This document shows positions 44,463 through 53,956 of a stretch of 64,000 nucleotides of DNA, piece by piece (positions within the stretch are counted from its first letter, which is position 1; every line of letters begins with the position of its first letter). Origin of the DNA: Hymenobacter sp. YC55 (GTDB lineage Bacteria; Bacteroidota; Bacteroidia; Cytophagales; Hymenobacteraceae); contig NZ_JARNTX010000003.1 of assembly GCF_029433095.1 (NCBI RefSeq), positions 434,001 through 498,000 of the forward strand, given 5' to 3'. The notes beneath the pieces are model-generated. The model made no database searches and was not told the DNA's origin. It saw only the letters and a program-made list of their open reading frames with translations. A program made the position numbers and the translations under genes.

Positions 44463-46658
44463 ATGATAAACCAGTATCTGACCCGCATTGCCATGGCCGC
44501 CGTTATGCTAGTGATGTTGCTTACAAGTGCTTCCCAAGCGCAGCAACGCGCGAAAGCAGCCACTTGGATCTGGTATCCTGGTGACTACGAAATCTGGTTG
44601 GGTAACCAAATGCAGAATCGGCGCACCGAGCGGGGCTCGTTCTTCCCGCCGTTTTGGCGGCTGGATAGTCATTATGCCCTGATTGATTTCCACCAGGATT
44701 TCGACCTCAAGCAGCCGGAGGAAGTTGAACTGCGCGCCGAAGGGCAGTACAACGTAAAGCTGGATGGCAAGCTGATTTCCGGCGCGCCCGAGCGGCTGAC
44801 GGTGCCCGCGGGCAAGCACCGCCTCAACATCAAAGTCTACAACCAGGAGCACGTGCCGGCGGTGTACGTGCGCGGCGCCACCATCGCCACCGATGGGTCG
44901 TGGCTGGTGACGTACGAGGACAAAGAGTGGATTGACGCGTCGGGCAAGGTTTCCGACCAGTCGGGTACGACGTGGCTGACGGCGAGTTCCTGGAACTTCA
45001 ACGACCCGCAGGTGCTGCCTTCCGCCTTCCGCCTGACAACCGAGCCGCGGCGGGCAGCCAGCGTAACGCGCACCCCGGCAGGCGGCATGGTAGTGGACTT
45101 CGGGCGCGAAACCTTTGGCTACGTGCAACTGCACGGCCTGAAAGGAAAGGGGCCGGTGACGCTGTACTTCGGCGAGTCAAGAGAAGAAGCCTTAGCCACC
45201 GAAACCTGCGAAACGCTGGAGCGCCTGAGCGTGGACCAGCTGCAGAAAGCAGATAAGCTGACCGCGCTGTCGAAAGCGTTTCGCTACGTGAATATCCGGC
45301 CAGAAGCGGGCGTGAGCCTTGATTCGGTGTCGATGCTGCATGAGTACGCGCCGGTGGTGGAGCGGGGCAAGTTTCGGTGTTCCGATGAGCAGCTAAACAA
45401 GATCTGGGACGTGGCGGCCTACACCATGCACCTCAATACGCGCGAGTTTTTCATCGATGGCATCAAGCGGGACCGGTGGATATGGTCGGGCGACGCCTAC
45501 CAGAGCTACTTGATGAACTACTACCTGTACTTCGACACGCCCACGGTGAACCGCACCACCTTCGCGCTGCGCGGCAAAGACCCCGTCACCAGCCACATCA
45601 ACACCATTATGGACTACACCTTCTACTGGTTTATCGGCATCTACGACGCCTACCAGTACACCGGCGACAAAACCGTGGTGACGCAGCTTTACCCGCGCAT
45701 GCAAAGCCTGATGGACTATTGCCTCGCGCGCCGCAACAAAGACGGTTTGCTTGAAGGCTTGGCCGGCGACTGGGTGTTTATCGATTGGGCTGATGGCCTG
45801 AGCAAGAAGGGCGAAGTCAGTTTCGAACAACTCTTGTTTTGCCGCAGCCTGGAAAGCATGGCCCTGTGCGCTAATCTGGTAAACGACCAAGCCGGCGCGC
45901 AGAAATACCAGCAACTGGCCGCCGACCTCAAAACCAAAATCTTCGCCACCTACTGGAATGCCGAGAAAGGTGCCCTAGTACACAGCCGCGTGAATGGCCA
46001 GCCCACCGACAACGTGACGCGCTACGCCAACATGTTCAGCATCTTTTTCAACTACCTCTCGCCTGAGCAGCAGCAACAGGTAAAGCAGTCGGTGCTGCTG
46101 AACCCGCAAGTAGCTAAAATCACCACGCCCTACATGCGCTTCTATGAGCTGGAAGCGCTATGTGCCTTGGGCGAGCAGCCCTACGTGCTCAAGGAAATGA
46201 AGAGCTACTGGGGCGGCATGCTCGACCTGGGCGCTACCTCGTTCTGGGAAGAATACGACCCCGCCAAAAAGGGCGCCGAGCACTACGCCATGTACGGCCG
46301 GCCCTTCGGCAAGAGCCTTTGCCACGCCTGGGGTGCCAGCCCAATTTACTTGCTGGGCAAGTACTACCTGGGCGTAAAACCGCTAACCGCCGGTTACGCT
46401 ACCTACGAAGTGGTACCGAATCTGGGCGGCTTGCAGTGGATGGAAGGCACGGTGCCCACGCCCCAAGGCGACATCACGCTGACCGCCAGTGTCAAGCAAC
46501 TCAAAGTTAAGGGCGCCGCCGGCACTGGCACATTGCGCTTCCGCAGCAAGTCGAAGCCAAGCTGCAAAGGCGCCAAAATTCAAGCGAAAGGCAACGGGCA
46601 CTACGAGCTACAGCTAGAGAAAAACCGGGAATACGTGGTGACTTACCAAGCGGGGTAA
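44463..46658 (+). CDS. GH78-like alpha-L-rhamnosidase (short form)
   Basis: The protein has 731 aa; the ATG at 44463 gives the signal peptide (MINQYLTRIAMAAVMLVMLL). It lacks some of the N-terminal beta-sandwiches of the first GH78. Motifs include FFIDGIKRDRWIWSGD, where D337 lies in the position of the GH78 acid, and GATSFWEEYDP with E596 as the likely second catalytic residue. Removal of alpha-L-rhamnose is expected. Its stop overlaps the next start by one base (TAATG), implying coupling with the mutarotase-like gene, which acts on free rhamnose. Confidence 0.9.
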   Translation: MINQYLTRIAMAAVMLVMLLTSASQAQQRAKAATWIWYPGDYEIWLGNQMQNRRTERGSFFPPFWRLDSHYALIDFHQDFDLKQPEEVELRAEGQYNVKLDGKLISGAPERLTVPAGKHRLNIKVYNQEHVPAVYVRGATIATDGSWLVTYEDKEWIDASGKVSDQSGTTWLTASSWNFNDPQVLPSAFRLTTEPRRAASVTRTPAGGMVVDFGRETFGYVQLHGLKGKGPVTLYFGESREEALATETCETLERLSVDQLQKADKLTALSKAFRYVNIRPEAGVSLDSVSMLHEYAPVVERGKFRCSDEQLNKIWDVAAYTMHLNTREFFIDGIKRDRWIWSGDAYQSYLMNYYLYFDTPTVNRTTFALRGKDPVTSHINTIMDYTFYWFIGIYDAYQYTGDKTVVTQLYPRMQSLMDYCLARRNKDGLLEGLAGDWVFIDWADGLSKKGEVSFEQLLFCRSLESMALCANLVNDQAGAQKYQQLAADLKTKIFATYWNAEKGALVHSRVNGQPTDNVTRYANMFSIFFNYLSPEQQQQVKQSVLLNPQVAKITTPYMRFYELEALCALGEQPYVLKEMKSYWGGMLDLGATSFWEEYDPAKKGAEHYAMYGRPFGKSLCHAWGASPIYLLGKYYLGVKPLTAGYATYEVVPNLGGLQWMEGTVPTPQGDITLTASVKQLKVKGAAGTGTLRFRSKSKPSCKGAKIQAKGNGHYELQLEKNREYVVTYQAG

Positions 46659-47491
46659 TGAGACAGCCACCACTTGATACCCGGAACGAAGTTAAACCGC
46701 ATACCTGCGTCTTGCCCTTGTTGCTGGTATTGAATTCGCGCGACAGCATTGGTTCATCGCCGAAACACGATTACCTGTCGCGGCCTCGTTCCTTGGTTTG
46801 CCTTCTAACGACGGTTTTGGTGCTGTTTTCTCTTGGTTCTGCTTGCGCCCAAACGAGTGGTAAAGCAGCCATCCTCGAAGTAGTCGGGTCGAACGCGGCG
46901 CCGGTTGCAGCCGATAAACTGCTAGCGCTGTGCAAGCAGTATCAAATGCCTGCTTCGAGCGTGTATCGTTGGCAAAATCACTTGGTTGTGTATGGGCCGG
47001 CGGCCAGCATCCAGAGGCTACAGCAGCCCCTAACTGCCGCTTACCGCGGGGCGACAGTGAAACACTACGCCGCGCCGTTCTACAAATTCGACCGGCAGTG
47101 GTGCACCGACAAAACGGTCAGCCAGCAGTGGGACAACTTACTCCTGACGGCCAACTTGGTGCGCGACCCGGCCAAGCAGCAAGAGTACTTGCGCTACCAC
47201 GCCACGCAGTTCGAGTTGTGGCCGGAAGTGGCCGCTGGCTTCTGCAAGGCTAGTTTTCAGCAACTCTTGGTGTTCCGGAACGAGCGGCAGCTTATGCTGG
47301 TCATCAGCGTTCCGAAGGGGGCCAGCCTCGATGAACTAAACCCAAAAACCACCGAGAACAATCCGCGCGTCGATGAGTGGAACGCGCGGATGAAGCAGTA
47401 CCAGGAAGGCATCCCCGGCACCAAGCCCGGCGAGGTTTGGGTGTTCTTGAAGCCTGTAGTCGCGCCAGGGAAAACCATTATCAAACAGTGA
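46658..47491 (+). CDS. L-rhamnose mutarotase-like protein with secretion signal
   Basis: The protein has 277 aa if the TAATG-coupled ATG at 46658 is used. Residues about 165-277 match the RhaM/DUF718 family: EYLRYHATQFELWPEVAAGF, RNERQLMLVISVP and a C-terminal GEVWVFLKPV. The enzyme interconverts alpha and beta anomers of L-rhamnose. A hydrophobic segment ending GSACAQ at about 48-65 looks like a signal peptide or lipobox, preceded by roughly 45 residues that may not be translated. An extracytoplasmic mutarotase would be unusual, since RhaM is cytoplasmic in enterobacteria. It is coupled to the GH78 gene. Confidence 0.75.
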   Translation: MRQPPLDTRNEVKPHTCVLPLLLVLNSRDSIGSSPKHDYLSRPRSLVCLLTTVLVLFSLGSACAQTSGKAAILEVVGSNAAPVAADKLLALCKQYQMPASSVYRWQNHLVVYGPAASIQRLQQPLTAAYRGATVKHYAAPFYKFDRQWCTDKTVSQQWDNLLLTANLVRDPAKQQEYLRYHATQFELWPEVAAGFCKASFQQLLVFRNERQLMLVISVPKGASLDELNPKTTENNPRVDEWNARMKQYQEGIPGTKPGEVWVFLKPVVAPGKTIIKQ

Positions 47492-47499
47492 AAAAGGGT

Positions 47500-47529
47500 G
47501 TTATGCAGAGCGCAGCAAAGCATCACCTT
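47500..47529 (+). repeat. Single-arm copy of the dispersed repeat
   Basis: GTTATGCAGAGCGCAGCAAA begins at 47500 and continues with GCATCACC. Flanking AAAGGGTG and CACCTTTT can pair to make an imperfect hairpin in the gap between the mutarotase and oxidoreductase genes. Confidence 0.45.
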
Positions 47530-47551
47530 TTATACCATAATTGATTTCAAC

Positions 47552-48625
47552 ATGCTGAAATTAGGAATCCTGGGTTTGGGCGAGGGGCGAAGCACCATGT
47601 CAGCCGCGCTTAACAGCCCGAAAGTGTCGTTGCAAACCATCTGCGACCGGAATGAGGACTTGTGCCGACACCGGGTCGCGGAATTTCAGTTTGAAGGTCG
47701 GGTCACGACGCAGTACCAGGACATGCTCGAAGACCCGGAAATCAACGCCATTGCCATCTACACGCCCGACCACCTGCACGCCGAGCACGTGAAGCTGGCG
47801 CTGGAGCACGGCAAGCACGTGGTTTGCACCAAGCCCTTCATCGACGATTTGTCGAAGGCGAACGAACTGCTGGCGTTGGCCGAGCAATCGGGTAAGAAGG
47901 TGTTTATCGGCCAGAGCTCCCGCTTTTTCGAGCCGATGAAGCGGCAGCGGGTTGATTTCGAAGCGGGCTTGTTAGGGGAGTTGATTACCATCGAAGCCTA
48001 CTACCACGCCGACCACCGGTGGTTTTTAGAGAAAGGCTGGTCGTTGGAAAAAGCCTTCAAGTGGTTGTACGGCGGCCTCAGCCACCCCGTAGATTTTATC
48101 CGATGGTACTTGCCCAACGTCGAGGAGGTAATGGGCTACGGCATGCTTAGCTCGAACGGTGCGAAAGGCGGCCTCAAGCACCAAGACACTATGCACTTCA
48201 TTTTCAAAGCCACCGACGGCCGCGTGGCTCGCGTGAGTGGCGCCTACACCGGCCCCGTGCAGCCCGTCACCCGCGACTCGGAAATGAGCTGCATCCTGCG
48301 CGGCACGGAAGGCTGTAGCCAAGGCGACTACATGGACCTGCGCTACGCCATCACCGACCGTACCGGCGAAGAACGAATCGTGACCTGGGAGCACAAGCTG
48401 AAGCATTATTTCCGCTTCGAAGGCAAAAGCCACCACGCCGGCGAATACCAGAACTACCTGGAATACTTCGCCGATTCCATCGAGCAGAACTTCATTGCCT
48501 ACCCCGACATCCAGGAAGGCATCGGCACCATTGCCCTGCTGCAAGCCATGGACCGCTCCCTGGCCACCGGCCAGCCCGTGAAAGTCCGCGACGTGCTGGC
48601 TGAGCATGGCGTTGAGCTCCCGTAG
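47552..48625 (+). CDS. Gfo/Idh/MocA family oxidoreductase
   Basis: The protein has 357 aa from the ATG at 47552 (MLKLGILGLGEG), which starts directly with the Rossmann NAD(P)-binding GxGxG-like loop. The family EKP-type motif appears as CTKPFIDDLSKANELLALAEQSG, and a C-terminal alpha/beta domain contains GGLSHPVDFIRWYLPNV. There is no signal peptide, so it is cytoplasmic. These enzymes oxidise or reduce sugars and sugar derivatives. Here it probably acts on a pectin-derived monosaccharide imported by the symporter encoded 53 bp downstream. The precise substrate cannot be read. Confidence 0.9.
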   Translation: MLKLGILGLGEGRSTMSAALNSPKVSLQTICDRNEDLCRHRVAEFQFEGRVTTQYQDMLEDPEINAIAIYTPDHLHAEHVKLALEHGKHVVCTKPFIDDLSKANELLALAEQSGKKVFIGQSSRFFEPMKRQRVDFEAGLLGELITIEAYYHADHRWFLEKGWSLEKAFKWLYGGLSHPVDFIRWYLPNVEEVMGYGMLSSNGAKGGLKHQDTMHFIFKATDGRVARVSGAYTGPVQPVTRDSEMSCILRGTEGCSQGDYMDLRYAITDRTGEERIVTWEHKLKHYFRFEGKSHHAGEYQNYLEYFADSIEQNFIAYPDIQEGIGTIALLQAMDRSLATGQPVKVRDVLAEHGVELP

Positions 48626-48678
48626 GTGCGGTCCGGCCGTCTTTACATCCTTGAAATCCTACTCCAACTGCTACCCAT

Positions 48679-50268
48679 ATGGGAAACAACCTACTTGGCC
48701 GCTTGACAATCTGGGATTATGCCATCGTCGTGGCGTATGTGGTTATCCTGTTCATCATTGGGTATCAGGCCAGCTTTTCCGGTTCCAAGAAGACCGGCAA
48801 CTCTATTTTTCTGGCCAACAAATCGTTGGGGTGGGCCAGCATCGGCTTCAATATGTGGGGTACCAACGTGGGGCCTTCCATGCTGCTGGCCTTTGCCTCG
48901 ATTGGGTACAGCACGGGCATTGTGGCGGTGAATTTCGAGTGGTACGCTTTCGTGTTTCTGTTTCTGCTGGCAACCGTGTTTGCCCCGCGCTACCTGGCCG
49001 CCAACGTGAGCACCATGCCCGGCTTTATGGGCCGGCAGTACGGCGACTCCACCCAAAACATCCTGGCCTGGTACGCCCTCATCAAGATTCTGATATCGTG
49101 GCTGTCGTTGGGCTTGTTTGCGGGCGGCTTCTTGGTTCGGCAGATACTCGGGATTCCGATGTGGCAGTCGGTGATTGTGCTGGTGCTGTTTGCGGGGCTG
49201 TTTGCGTTTGCGGGCGGCTTGAAGGCTATTGCCCGAGTGAACGTGTTTCAGATGATACTGCTGATTGTGGTGTCGCTCACCCTCACGCTTATCGGCGTGG
49301 CGAAAGTGGGTGGGCTGACCAAGGTGTTTTATAGCGTGCCCGGCAACTACTGGAATCTGCTGCACCCGGCTTCCGACCCGAAGTACCCCTGGTACGCCAT
49401 TCTGCTTGGCTATCCGGTGTCGGCAGTGGCGTTTTTCTGCACCGATCAGGCCATGGTGCAATCGGTACTCGGGGCCAAAAGCTTGGAGCAGGGGCAGTTG
49501 GGGGTAGCATTCATCGGCTGGCTGAAAATTTTGTCGTTGCCCTTGTTCATCCTCACGGGCATCTTGTGCTACATTCTGTTTCCCAACCTCACAGACCCGA
49601 GCGAAGCCTACATGACGATGGTAACCAGTTTGTTCCCGCCGGGCATGAAGGGCCTGGTGATTGTGGTGCTGGTTGCGGTGCTGGTCGGTACGATTGGCTC
49701 GTCGCTGAATTCGCTGAGCACGGTATTTACCATGGACGTGTACGCCCGCAACATCAACCCGCAGGCCACCAATCAGCAACTGGTTACGGTGGGGCGAGTT
49801 ACCATTCTGGTTGGGTGCCTGTTTGCCGTCCTGATGGCCCTGGCCATTGACAGCATCAAGGGCCTGAACCTGTTCGATGTGTTTCAGTCGGTGCTCGGGT
49901 TTATTGCGCCACCGCTGTCGGTGGTGTTTCTGCTGTCAGTGTTCTGGCAGCGCACCACCCGGCGCACGGTGAACGTGATTCTGTCGCTCGGCTCGGCCTT
50001 CAGTCTGGGCGTTGGGGTGGTGTATCTGTGGGTGCTGCCGCCGGACAAGTACAGCTTCTGGCCGCACTACATGATGTTGTCGTTCTACATCTTCGCGGCC
50101 CTCTTCCTTGCGGCCGTGCTGCTCTCCCTCACCGATAAAGCCGGCCAAGAAAGCCGCGAAGCCGTGGAGTATGGGGTGCTAGTCAAGCCCACGAAGCGGG
50201 TCCGGATCCTGTGGGGTGCGCTAGCGGCGGTGATGGTCGGATTGTACTTAGTTTTCAACGGGCATTAG
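48679..50268 (+). CDS. Sodium:solute symporter (SSS family), second copy
   Basis: The protein has 529 aa and about 13-14 predicted membrane helices, beginning LTIWDYAIVVAYVVILFIIGYQAS. It has the SSS helix-1 region LGWASIGFNMWGTNVGPSM and the NSLSTVFTMDVYARNINPQA loop. It is clearly diverged from the symporter at 13423, so the two probably carry different sugars. It follows the oxidoreductase after 53 bp and ends the plus-strand block at a convergent terminator. Confidence 0.9.
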   Translation: MGNNLLGRLTIWDYAIVVAYVVILFIIGYQASFSGSKKTGNSIFLANKSLGWASIGFNMWGTNVGPSMLLAFASIGYSTGIVAVNFEWYAFVFLFLLATVFAPRYLAANVSTMPGFMGRQYGDSTQNILAWYALIKILISWLSLGLFAGGFLVRQILGIPMWQSVIVLVLFAGLFAFAGGLKAIARVNVFQMILLIVVSLTLTLIGVAKVGGLTKVFYSVPGNYWNLLHPASDPKYPWYAILLGYPVSAVAFFCTDQAMVQSVLGAKSLEQGQLGVAFIGWLKILSLPLFILTGILCYILFPNLTDPSEAYMTMVTSLFPPGMKGLVIVVLVAVLVGTIGSSLNSLSTVFTMDVYARNINPQATNQQLVTVGRVTILVGCLFAVLMALAIDSIKGLNLFDVFQSVLGFIAPPLSVVFLLSVFWQRTTRRTVNVILSLGSAFSLGVGVVYLWVLPPDKYSFWPHYMMLSFYIFAALFLAAVLLSLTDKAGQESREAVEYGVLVKPTKRVRILWGALAAVMVGLYLVFNGH

Positions 50269-50311
50269 TTGCCGCAATATCTGGCCAGGCAGCATGACAA
50301 TTATTTAAAGC

Positions 50312-50353
50312 CAACCAGCCCAGCCACCTTACGCAAGGCAACTGGGCTGGTTG
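50312..50353. terminator. Convergent terminator hairpin
   Basis: CAACCAGCCCAG at 50312-50323 pairs perfectly with CTGGGCTGGTTG at 50342-50353. It is followed by ATTTTAG and preceded by TTTAAAG, between the convergent genes ending at 50268 and 50392. Confidence 0.85.
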
Positions 50354-50391
50354 ATTTTAGACAATTAGCGGAAACATGCCGCTAAGCGTGG

Positions 50392-51498
50392 CTATACCAG
50401 TGTGCTTAGTGCCTCGCGGCTATAGCCCTTCATTTCGTCTGAGCGGCCCTGCTGGATTTTCTCCACCCAGTTCGGGTCCACAATCAGCTGGCGACCCACG
50501 GCCACGAGGTCAAACTCGTTGCGGTCGAGGCGGCGCAGCAACTCATCAATGGAACGCGGTTCAGAAGCTTCGCCCGCGAAACCAGCCAGAAATTCGCCCG
50601 ACAACCCCACCGAGCCTACCGTGATGGTGGTTTTACCGGTAAGCTTTTTCACCCAGCCAGCAAAGTTTAAATCCGAACCTTCGTTTTCGAACTCGGGCTC
50701 CCAGAAACGGCGCTGCGAGCAGTGAAAAATATCTACGCCGGCATCGGCTAGGGGCCGGAGCCAAGCCTCCATTTCCTGCGGCGAGTGAGCCAGCTTCACG
50801 TCGTAGTCCTGCTGTTTCCACTGCGAGAGGCGCAGGCTGATAACGAAGTCTTCGCCCACTTGGCGGCGCACTTCCTGCACCAGTTCCACGGCAATGCGGC
50901 TGCGGGCCGTTAGTTCGTCGCCGCCGTAGCTGTCGGTACGGTGGTTGAGGCCGGCCCAGAAAAACTGGTCGATCAGGTAGCCGTGGGCGCCGTGCAGTTC
51001 CAGGCAGTCGAAGCCCAGGCGCTTGGCATCAGCGGCAGCCCGGCCGAACGCGGCAATGGTGTCGGTGATGTCATTTTCAGTCATAACCTTGCCGGTGGCT
51101 TGGCCAGGTTTGAGCAGGCCCGAGGGTCCTTCGAAGGCTTCCGACGGTTTCCAGCCGGAGCGGTGCTCACTCATCACGCCCATGTGCCAGAGTTGCGGGC
51201 CCATTTTGCCGCCGCCGGCGTGCACTTCCTCGATAACGTGCTGCCAGCCGGCCAGCGCCTGCTCGCCATAGAAATGGGGAATATTAGGGTCGTTGGACGA
51301 GGCCGGGCGCTCTACTACGGTGCCTTCCGACAAAATCAGGCCTACCTGGCCTTCGGCCCGGCGGCGGTAGTAAGCGGCCACGTTGGGGCCGGGCACGCCA
51401 TTGGGGGAAAAGGAGCGCGTCATGGGAGCCATGACAATGCGGTTCTTGAGTTGTAAAGACTTCAGCGCAAACGGCGCAAACAAGGCATTGATTGACAT
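50392..51498 (-). CDS. Old Yellow Enzyme family NADH:flavin oxidoreductase (alkene reductase)
   Basis: The protein has 368 aa; I chose the ATG at 51498 (MSINALFAPFALKSL). The FMN-binding TIM barrel starts LKNRIVMAPMTRSF and includes LELHGAHGYLIDQFFW, NHRTDSYGG and LVAVGRQLIVDPNW. OYE enzymes reduce activated C=C bonds with NAD(P)H. No sugar role is obvious; it could detoxify phenolic or unsaturated compounds released with plant cell walls. It has no signal peptide, unlike its minus-strand neighbours, and lies 124 bp downstream of the DUF5703 gene, so it may be separately regulated. Confidence 0.92.
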   Translation of the reverse strand: MSINALFAPFALKSLQLKNRIVMAPMTRSFSPNGVPGPNVAAYYRRRAEGQVGLILSEGTVVERPASSNDPNIPHFYGEQALAGWQHVIEEVHAGGGKMGPQLWHMGVMSEHRSGWKPSEAFEGPSGLLKPGQATGKVMTENDITDTIAAFGRAAADAKRLGFDCLELHGAHGYLIDQFFWAGLNHRTDSYGGDELTARSRIAVELVQEVRRQVGEDFVISLRLSQWKQQDYDVKLAHSPQEMEAWLRPLADAGVDIFHCSQRRFWEPEFENEGSDLNFAGWVKKLTGKTTITVGSVGLSGEFLAGFAGEASEPRSIDELLRRLDRNEFDLVAVGRQLIVDPNWVEKIQQGRSDEMKGYSREALSTLV

Positions 51499-51622
51499 AT
51501 ACTCGGGTTGTTGAAACAAGAACCATTACAACCAACAAGCCTACCTATTTGATTTTTCAAACCACGATTATCGCCCAAAAAGCCGTTGCCTTGTCACTAA
51601 GCTAAGCCTGCGCAAACATCTA

Positions 51623-53956
51623 TCAATCCACCACTATATCCTTGCGGCGCGACTCCGGTATCACCTTTAGTATCTGCACGTTTCCATCTTTTACCACGGC
51701 TTCCACAGTGGTTTGGTAAGGCGCGTGCAGCTTGAAATGCACGTCCCAGGTTCGGGGCCAGGCGGGCAGCAACAAGATTTTGCGGCCGTCGGTTTGCAAA
51801 AGCATTTCCTGGAGGCCGAGCATGCCGGCGCCGCCCCAGTTGTGGTCGGGCGCCCAGTCGTAGCCGGGGCCCCAGAAGGCGGGGAAGCGGCGGCCGGAAT
51901 CTTGCAGCTTCTTCACGGTTAGCTCGGCGGCTTCGTCGGTCAGGCCGAGGCGGGCAGCAAAAATGTTGTGCTGCTTCCACCCGATGTGGCTGCGAAATTT
52001 CTGCACATCCGGGTCGTAGCGGTAGGTATTGACGGCCACCGCCAAGTCGGGCTTGCCGATGCCGTACAAGCCCCACGGAAACACGGGGTAGAGCTGCGGA
52101 CTTTCCACGTTGTTGATTCGCTCCCAGGACTTGGCCGGGGCGAGCAGCTTGTGGCCTTCCACTTCTCGCAAGCTGATGTCGGGAACCCGGTCGAGCATGG
52201 CCGTCCACGTTTTGCGCTGTTCGGCGGTACCGTAGGTAGGCGGCAGTTCCAGCAGGCGCGTCAGTACGGTGCGCAAAGCGGCAATGGTGGCAGTGGAATT
52301 GTAGGCCATCTTGTAGGTTTCGGCACCCGAGCCAGGATAAAGCACCAGGTGGCCTTCTCCGTCGAGGGCTTTGGCGCCACGCTGGCGCGCCAGGTATTGG
52401 TAGTGCTCATCGAAAAAAGTCAGGCAGCTTTCCACGAAGGGCAGGTAAGCGGCTACGTCGTGGCCGGCGTAACGCTCGGTTTCCAGCATCATCAAGCAGA
52501 ATTCCAGCACCGTGTCCCACTCGTATTCCAGCCAGGCGTTGTGCTCTAGGCCGGGGTCGAAGCCGGGCGGGCGTTTCCAGTTGTATTCGGCCGGGTTGGG
52601 CAAGCCGAAGTTTTCGAGTTGCTCGGTGAAGCAGGCGCCTTTGTGGTGCCAGTACGTTTCACTGCGCAGCTCGGCATTGCGCAGGATGCGCAGGTAGAAA
52701 TCGAACTGCGGCTTCATTAGGGTAGCATCGCCGCTTTTCAGCATCGGCCAATACACCAGCCGCTGGTTTTGGGCGGTGTGGGTGCCGCCGCCCCAGTTGC
52801 GAAAATCCGGGGTGAACTTCAACGTGGAATCCGTTAGCGAAGGGTCGTAGGTGAACAAACCCCCGTTGAATTTGGTGGGGTAAGCACCGAACGCATTGCA
52901 ACCTAGCATATAGCGCATTAGCTGGTAGTTGCGCCCCGCCTGCCACTCGGGCGCGTTGGCGGCCTGCTGCCCCGGTTGCACATAAATGAAGCTGCGGTTC
53001 CAGTAGTCGCGCCACCAGGCCAGCGTGCGTTGCCGGCTTTCTTTCAGGTTTTGTTGCGCAGCCGCTAACGTCTGTTGCAAGCTCTGCCGCCACTGCGCCG
53101 CGCTCGGCGAATAGGCGGTGTGCATGGCTACCACCATGGAGTGGGCGCGAGCCGCCCGACTTTTCAGCTTCCAGCCCTGATAAGGCGTATCGAGGTACTT
53201 GCCGGAATAAGTGCCGGCCGGAGCGAAGCCGCGCCCTTGCAGCGCACCGCCGAAAATCAAGTTTTGCAGCGGGTTGAATAATTGCGGCTTTATAGCTGCC
53301 AGTCCTTGCTGCTGCACCGTCACGTCGAACACCGTTTGGGCGCGATTCTGGTGGAAGAACTCCACGCCCTGGCGGCGGAAGCGGATGCTGTCTTGCAGGG
53401 TTTTTACCTCGCCCTGCGGCGCCCACTTATAGGAATTCTGGTTGTTTTCCTTGCCTTTGGTGGGGTGGTCTTGGTAGCGCCAGCTTTCGTAGCTGGCCTC
53501 CGCCACCAGTTTCTCGGAGCTGCTGACCTCAACGTGTACGACCGGCTTGAACACGTCCACCCAAATGTGCACCTGCGCCGAGTTGTTGCCGACGGTGCCG
53601 CTCAGGGTTACGTCGCCGGCTTCAAGGTTGAGGTGTTGCTTGAAGGTGCCGCCTGCGAAGGGATTTGGGGAAAGCCGCAGCCGTACGCGGCCGAGCTTGA
53701 GTAGCGTATTGTTTTCGTCGAAGGTGCCACTGCGGGCCACGTAGAACAGCACGTCGCCTTGCTCCACCCACACGTTCAGGCCCACGTCGCCGCCCCCACA
53801 GGGCATGGATTCGCGGGCGTTGCAACTCGGGCTGGTCCAGGTGATGTTGCAGGCCGCTAGCTCGGGGGCGGCTGCCGCGGTTTTTTGGGCGCGAATAGTA
53901 AGCGGGAGCAGGCACAGCAACAGCGCGCCCAAGCGCCCAAGAAGAAACTTATTCAT
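51623..53956 (-). CDS. DUF5703 family secreted protein, putative (alpha/alpha)6 glycoside hydrolase
   Basis: The protein has 777 aa; the ATG at 53956 (MNKFLLGRLGALLLCLL) gives the signal peptide. The N-terminal DUF5703 domain begins ITWTSPSCNARESMPCGGGDVGLNVWVE. The rest resembles the GH95/GH65-type beta-sandwich plus (alpha/alpha)6 layout (MRYMLGCNAFGAYPTKFNGGLF, AWLEYEWDTVLEFCLMML). The activity is not established as far as I know; a glycosidase on a rhamnogalacturonan side chain is a fair guess. The start codon overlaps the preceding acetylesterase stop by 4 bp (ATGA), indicating coupled translation. Confidence 0.75.
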   Translation of the reverse strand: MNKFLLGRLGALLLCLLPLTIRAQKTAAAAPELAACNITWTSPSCNARESMPCGGGDVGLNVWVEQGDVLFYVARSGTFDENNTLLKLGRVRLRLSPNPFAGGTFKQHLNLEAGDVTLSGTVGNNSAQVHIWVDVFKPVVHVEVSSSEKLVAEASYESWRYQDHPTKGKENNQNSYKWAPQGEVKTLQDSIRFRRQGVEFFHQNRAQTVFDVTVQQQGLAAIKPQLFNPLQNLIFGGALQGRGFAPAGTYSGKYLDTPYQGWKLKSRAARAHSMVVAMHTAYSPSAAQWRQSLQQTLAAAQQNLKESRQRTLAWWRDYWNRSFIYVQPGQQAANAPEWQAGRNYQLMRYMLGCNAFGAYPTKFNGGLFTYDPSLTDSTLKFTPDFRNWGGGTHTAQNQRLVYWPMLKSGDATLMKPQFDFYLRILRNAELRSETYWHHKGACFTEQLENFGLPNPAEYNWKRPPGFDPGLEHNAWLEYEWDTVLEFCLMMLETERYAGHDVAAYLPFVESCLTFFDEHYQYLARQRGAKALDGEGHLVLYPGSGAETYKMAYNSTATIAALRTVLTRLLELPPTYGTAEQRKTWTAMLDRVPDISLREVEGHKLLAPAKSWERINNVESPQLYPVFPWGLYGIGKPDLAVAVNTYRYDPDVQKFRSHIGWKQHNIFAARLGLTDEAAELTVKKLQDSGRRFPAFWGPGYDWAPDHNWGGAGMLGLQEMLLQTDGRKILLLPAWPRTWDVHFKLHAPYQTTVEAVVKDGNVQILKVIPESRRKDIVVD

